In this document: positions 61,404 through 64,000 of the stretch, piece by piece
How the letters are laid out: every line of letters starts with the position of its first letter
How positions within the stretch are numbered: position 1 is the first letter of the stretch
NCBI GenBank assembly: GCA_033961575.1
Contig: CM066732.1
Location: 94,355,187 to 94,419,186, forward strand
From: Aselliscus stoliczkanus
Taxonomy: Eukaryota > Chordata > Mammalia > Chiroptera > Hipposideridae
DNA: 64,000 nucleotides
Direction of reading: 5' to 3'
Notes under the pieces: generated by a model
Databases searched by the model: none
What the model was told of the DNA's origin: nothing
Seen by the model: the letters and a program-made list of their open reading frames with translations, nothing else
Program-made: the position numbers and the translations under genes

Positions 61404-61422
61404 CGTGTGTGTGTGTGTGTGT
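61404..61422. repeat. short (TG)n tract
   Basis: About nine TG units ending the purine-rich tract. Confidence 0.93.
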
Positions 61423-61654
61423 ACACACGCAGGGGTGGTCATGAATGAGGGCAGGGGGCAGGGAACAGGGAGCAGGCTCCAGGGCTAGGCTCCTCCTCAG
61501 CTCTCTCATCTCTCTTGCCAACGCCCGGCCGAGTCAGGGGTGAGCACAGGGCAGGTGGACAGCATGCTGAGCCTTCTCTTCTATTTAAGCCACCCAGAGC
61601 TAGCAGTAAATTCAACAGGCCCAACCTTTTATTTTAACACTGAAAACAAACGTT
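61423..61654. other. unassigned insert sequence
   Basis: Part of the roughly 0.7 kb between the two Tigger halves; not recognised. Confidence 0.4.
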
Positions 61655-61752
61655 TTGCTTAGAATCCATTATAGTCTGTGAAACCACCATTATATATGTG
61701 TGGTCCATGGTTGACCAGAAGGTCATTATGTGGCACATCACTGTATATTGAA
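61655..61752. mobile_element. Tigger-type DNA transposon, right part
   Basis: 'gaaaccaccattatatatgt', 'ggtccatggttgaccagaag' and 'gtcattatgtggcacatcac' are the expected right end of the element begun at 60670. Confidence 0.78.
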
Positions 61753-61797
61753 AGAGCTTCGTACCTACATTATAGTGTGTCTTAAAAGAGTTAGATG

Positions 61798-62212
61798 GGC
61801 CGGCCGAGTGGCACATTGGTTAAAAGTTGGCTTACGATGCCAGCTCGGAGCATCAGGGCCCCGGTTGGGATCCCACATGAGGGCCAGTGACACTGTGCCC
61901 TCTACAGTTAAGGCGGTCAACAACAGCTCAACCTGGAGCTGGGCTGCCATGAATCGCCGGCAATGGTGTAGGCTGCAGAGGGGCTGGCGTGAGCTTTCAT
62001 GAGCTGCCGTGAGCCGCCGTGAGTGGCTGTCCAATGGCCGGCGAGCGACTGCCTCACCCAGGAAGAGAGCAATGATAATACCAACATGGGCCAGTGAAGC
62101 GACGTCCTCCACAACTAGACTGAAGAACAAAAGGACAGCAACTTGTCTGTTCCCCTTCCCTGATTCCCCAATGCTGTTCTCCTCCCCCAATTCCCCAATA
62201 AAATCTTTTTAA
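61798..62212 (+). mobile_element. long tRNA-derived SINE (copy H)
   Basis: 'gggccggccgagtggcacat' head, 'ggttgggatccc' in the box-B position, GC-rich body, and tail 'aataaaatcttttt'. Perfect target duplications 'aaaagagttagatg' at 61784-61797 and 62213-62226. It carries the tail duplication (62149-62199) seen in copy C. The frames at 61765-62251 are SINE translations, not genes. Confidence 0.97.
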
Positions 62213-62226
62213 AAAAGAGTTAGATG

Positions 62227-63234
62227 TGGTTTTATTATTTAAATTTTTCATATTAAAATTGAAAGCAACATATTTCTCTTGGCTACTAATTGAAACCTTG
62301 TTTATTTGAGGGGGAAAAAAATGCCTGCAGGATTACTATTACATTGGTGGTACCCTGAAGTGAGGTACTTTAAGTGCATATAAGGTGACAACACCCCCAC
62401 CATGAATAATGGCCACCTGGAGATATTAGGGGATGAGAAGGGTGTTTTTAATATCCAACTTTCCATATAATTTATAATTCTTTGTTTAAACTCTCAGTCC
62501 TCATGGTGACATCATAGGTTCATCTTTCCAACCATTTCATAAATGAACACACTGAGGTTGCAAGGCTTTAAAGAAAAAGGGACAACCAGGAAAGTTGACT
62601 AAATAGTCTCCATTCCTATGGACTGTGTAACCTAGACATTTTATCACACCTAAGAGGGATATCAAGTGTGACTGTTTGGGGCATGAGGTGATTAGTGTGA
62701 GAGGCAGGAAAGTGTTAAAATACAAAGTAGCTGAGAGAAAATGAAATAACCTTCCTACTTCTTATCCTTAAGTGCTTTCAAGGACTGTCTGGGGCCAGCA
62801 GCCTCAGGAAACACCAAGGCTGTGGTGAGCCTTCACCTCTGGGCTGTTGTTTTAGTGCCGTTCATTAAGGGGATCTTTTCCATCAGCCTTATCATCTCTT
62901 TCTTGGCTCTTGGTCAGGTTGAGTCAGACCTGAAACACTTTCCCAAAGACTAACCAATCGTTTGTCTAGACACATATGTCTCCTACCAAAGCTCTGCTGA
63001 CCAGAGTCAAAGAAAACCCTGTACAACACATGAGCTCTCTTGTATGACTGAACATTATGGACAGATGGTAAAGGTAAGGGAGATGGGGAAAGACGGGGGA
63101 GCTGGGAATAAGTTGACAGCATATCAGGTGGGCAATTGTAGGCATTTTTAACTCTCTTTGAAAAATACAAGGAGACCAGTCGGGAGCATCCCTGAAAGGG
63201 TTTACAAATCTAGACTGGGACTAGTTTCAAAGGT
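62227..63234. other. unassigned sequence
   Basis: A short minus-strand MIR trace lies near 62515-62565 ('aaatgaacacactgaggttg'). No gene recognised. Confidence 0.4.
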
Positions 63235-63745
63235 CTCAGGGCCTCTGTTCGTCCTGTTCCCTCTGCCTGGACCACTTTCTATTCTTTGTCTCTACTTCCT
63301 CTTCCCCTTGTCAACTTTTATTTACTCTTCAAGTCTCATACTAAAACCTACTTTCTCAGGAAAGCTTTTCCCGGTCCCTGCAGGCCAGGGCCTGTCACCA
63401 TTACACACTCTCATCACACCCTGTACTTTGTCAGTGTAGCTCTCAACAGTAACGTACTTAAATTATGACGTGCGGATGACTAATGGAAAATGACTACCCA
63501 TATTCATTAGCTGTTGGGCATTTTGTAATTTATCTTAGAATTGACATAATGATAATTTTTAGGCAGCAATATTCCACACACAAAAAAGTGTATAGTTATT
63601 ATTAAACTAATAATGTTGTCTCCCTCACTGGAATTTAAGCTCCTTGAGGGCAGGGACAATTTGGGCCTGTATATCCCTGGATACTTGGTGCCTGACACAT
63701 AATTGGGGGTCAAAATATATGCTGAATAAATACATAAGTAAATGC
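63235..63745 (+). repeat. L2 LINE 3' region
   Basis: 'ctctgcctggaccactttct', 'tttactcttcaagtctcata', 'aaagcttttcccggtccctg', 'aatttaagctccttgagggc' and 'ttggtgcctgacacataatt', in L2 order with an internal gap near 63470-63600. Confidence 0.88.
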
Positions 63746-64000
63746 ATGAGATTGTTCATAAGAGGCTCTGGCAACAAGGGGGAAATTTTAAGGGGTAAAA
63801 CATCCAGAGAATAGTTCATACCAGTTCAGCCTGGGCAAGCAGTGTTCCAATGTCTCCATTTTGGTTGCCCAAGAGTCCCTAATGTGGTACATGCTGCCCT
63901 GAGCATGGAGCCCCACTTAAGTCTCACTCCACTGTTTCCTTTAAGAGCAGAAATTTAAAAAAAAGGGAAACCAGCTCCCTGTCTGTAGTGTACATTTCCC
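63746..64000. other. unassigned sequence to the window end
   Basis: Nothing recognised. Confidence 0.4.

Noticed and set aside
60887..61426. 179-residue frame, the longest of the window
   Set aside because: Low-complexity Ser/Pro/Leu/Phe translation of the purine-rich tract joined to SINE copy G.
61765..62190. 141-residue frame
   Set aside because: Mostly SINE copy H on its antisense strand.

Overview
The window looks like vertebrate, specifically mammalian, intergenic or deep-intronic DNA. I find no protein-coding exon, tRNA, rRNA or small nuclear RNA gene that I can defend. It is AT-rich, has no evident CpG island, and is filled with placental-mammal repeats: MIR and L2 fossils, MLT1-type LTRs, old L1/HAL1 pieces, Tigger and hAT (Charlie-type) DNA transposons, and younger lineage-specific insertions. 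The lineage is an inference. Eight tRNA-derived SINEs begin with a 'ggccggc / ggccagc' head, and the mariner and MITE insertions look fairly young. Together these suggest a laurasiatherian mammal, most likely a bat and perhaps a horseshoe-bat relative. I cannot prove that without a repeat library.

Layout. 0-9 kb: mostly unique sequence with a (TG)n tract, a long SINE at 3.4 kb and a 5'-truncated L1 (7654-8720) between perfect 18-bp target duplications. 9-23 kb: an L1 3' end (11.1-12.3 kb), an antisense MLT1 LTR (12.8 kb), a HAL1/L1 stretch (19.5-22 kb) carrying a hAT insertion and an (AT)n tract, and a Tigger-type element (22.4-23.2 kb) with an 80-bp mariner MITE inside it. 23-31 kb: an MLT1 LTR, an antisense L1 (25.9-27.4 kb) hit by a long SINE and containing a 56-bp tandem duplication, several MIRs and a long L2. 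31-44 kb: mostly unique with MIR/L2 fossils, a long SINE (37.8 kb), an 80-bp MITE (41.8 kb) and a tiny L1 3' end (43.7 kb). 44-52 kb: a dense cluster of younger insertions, namely two SINE families, a mariner relic and one full-length mariner (46725-48023) with terminal inverted repeats and TA duplication. 52-60 kb: an unnamed LTR-like repeat and long unassigned sequence. 60-64 kb: a Tigger element split by 0.7 kb of SINE and purine-rich DNA, a second long SINE with perfect target duplications, and an L2 at the end.

The only protein-like sequences are decayed transposon products: the L1 ORF2 C-terminus and a frameshifted mariner transposase with two of its three catalytic aspartates lost. I see no multi-gene system. 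What is worth a second look is mobile-element history: nested insertions, SINE subfamily structure, and dead mariner copies with two unrelated-looking MITEs.
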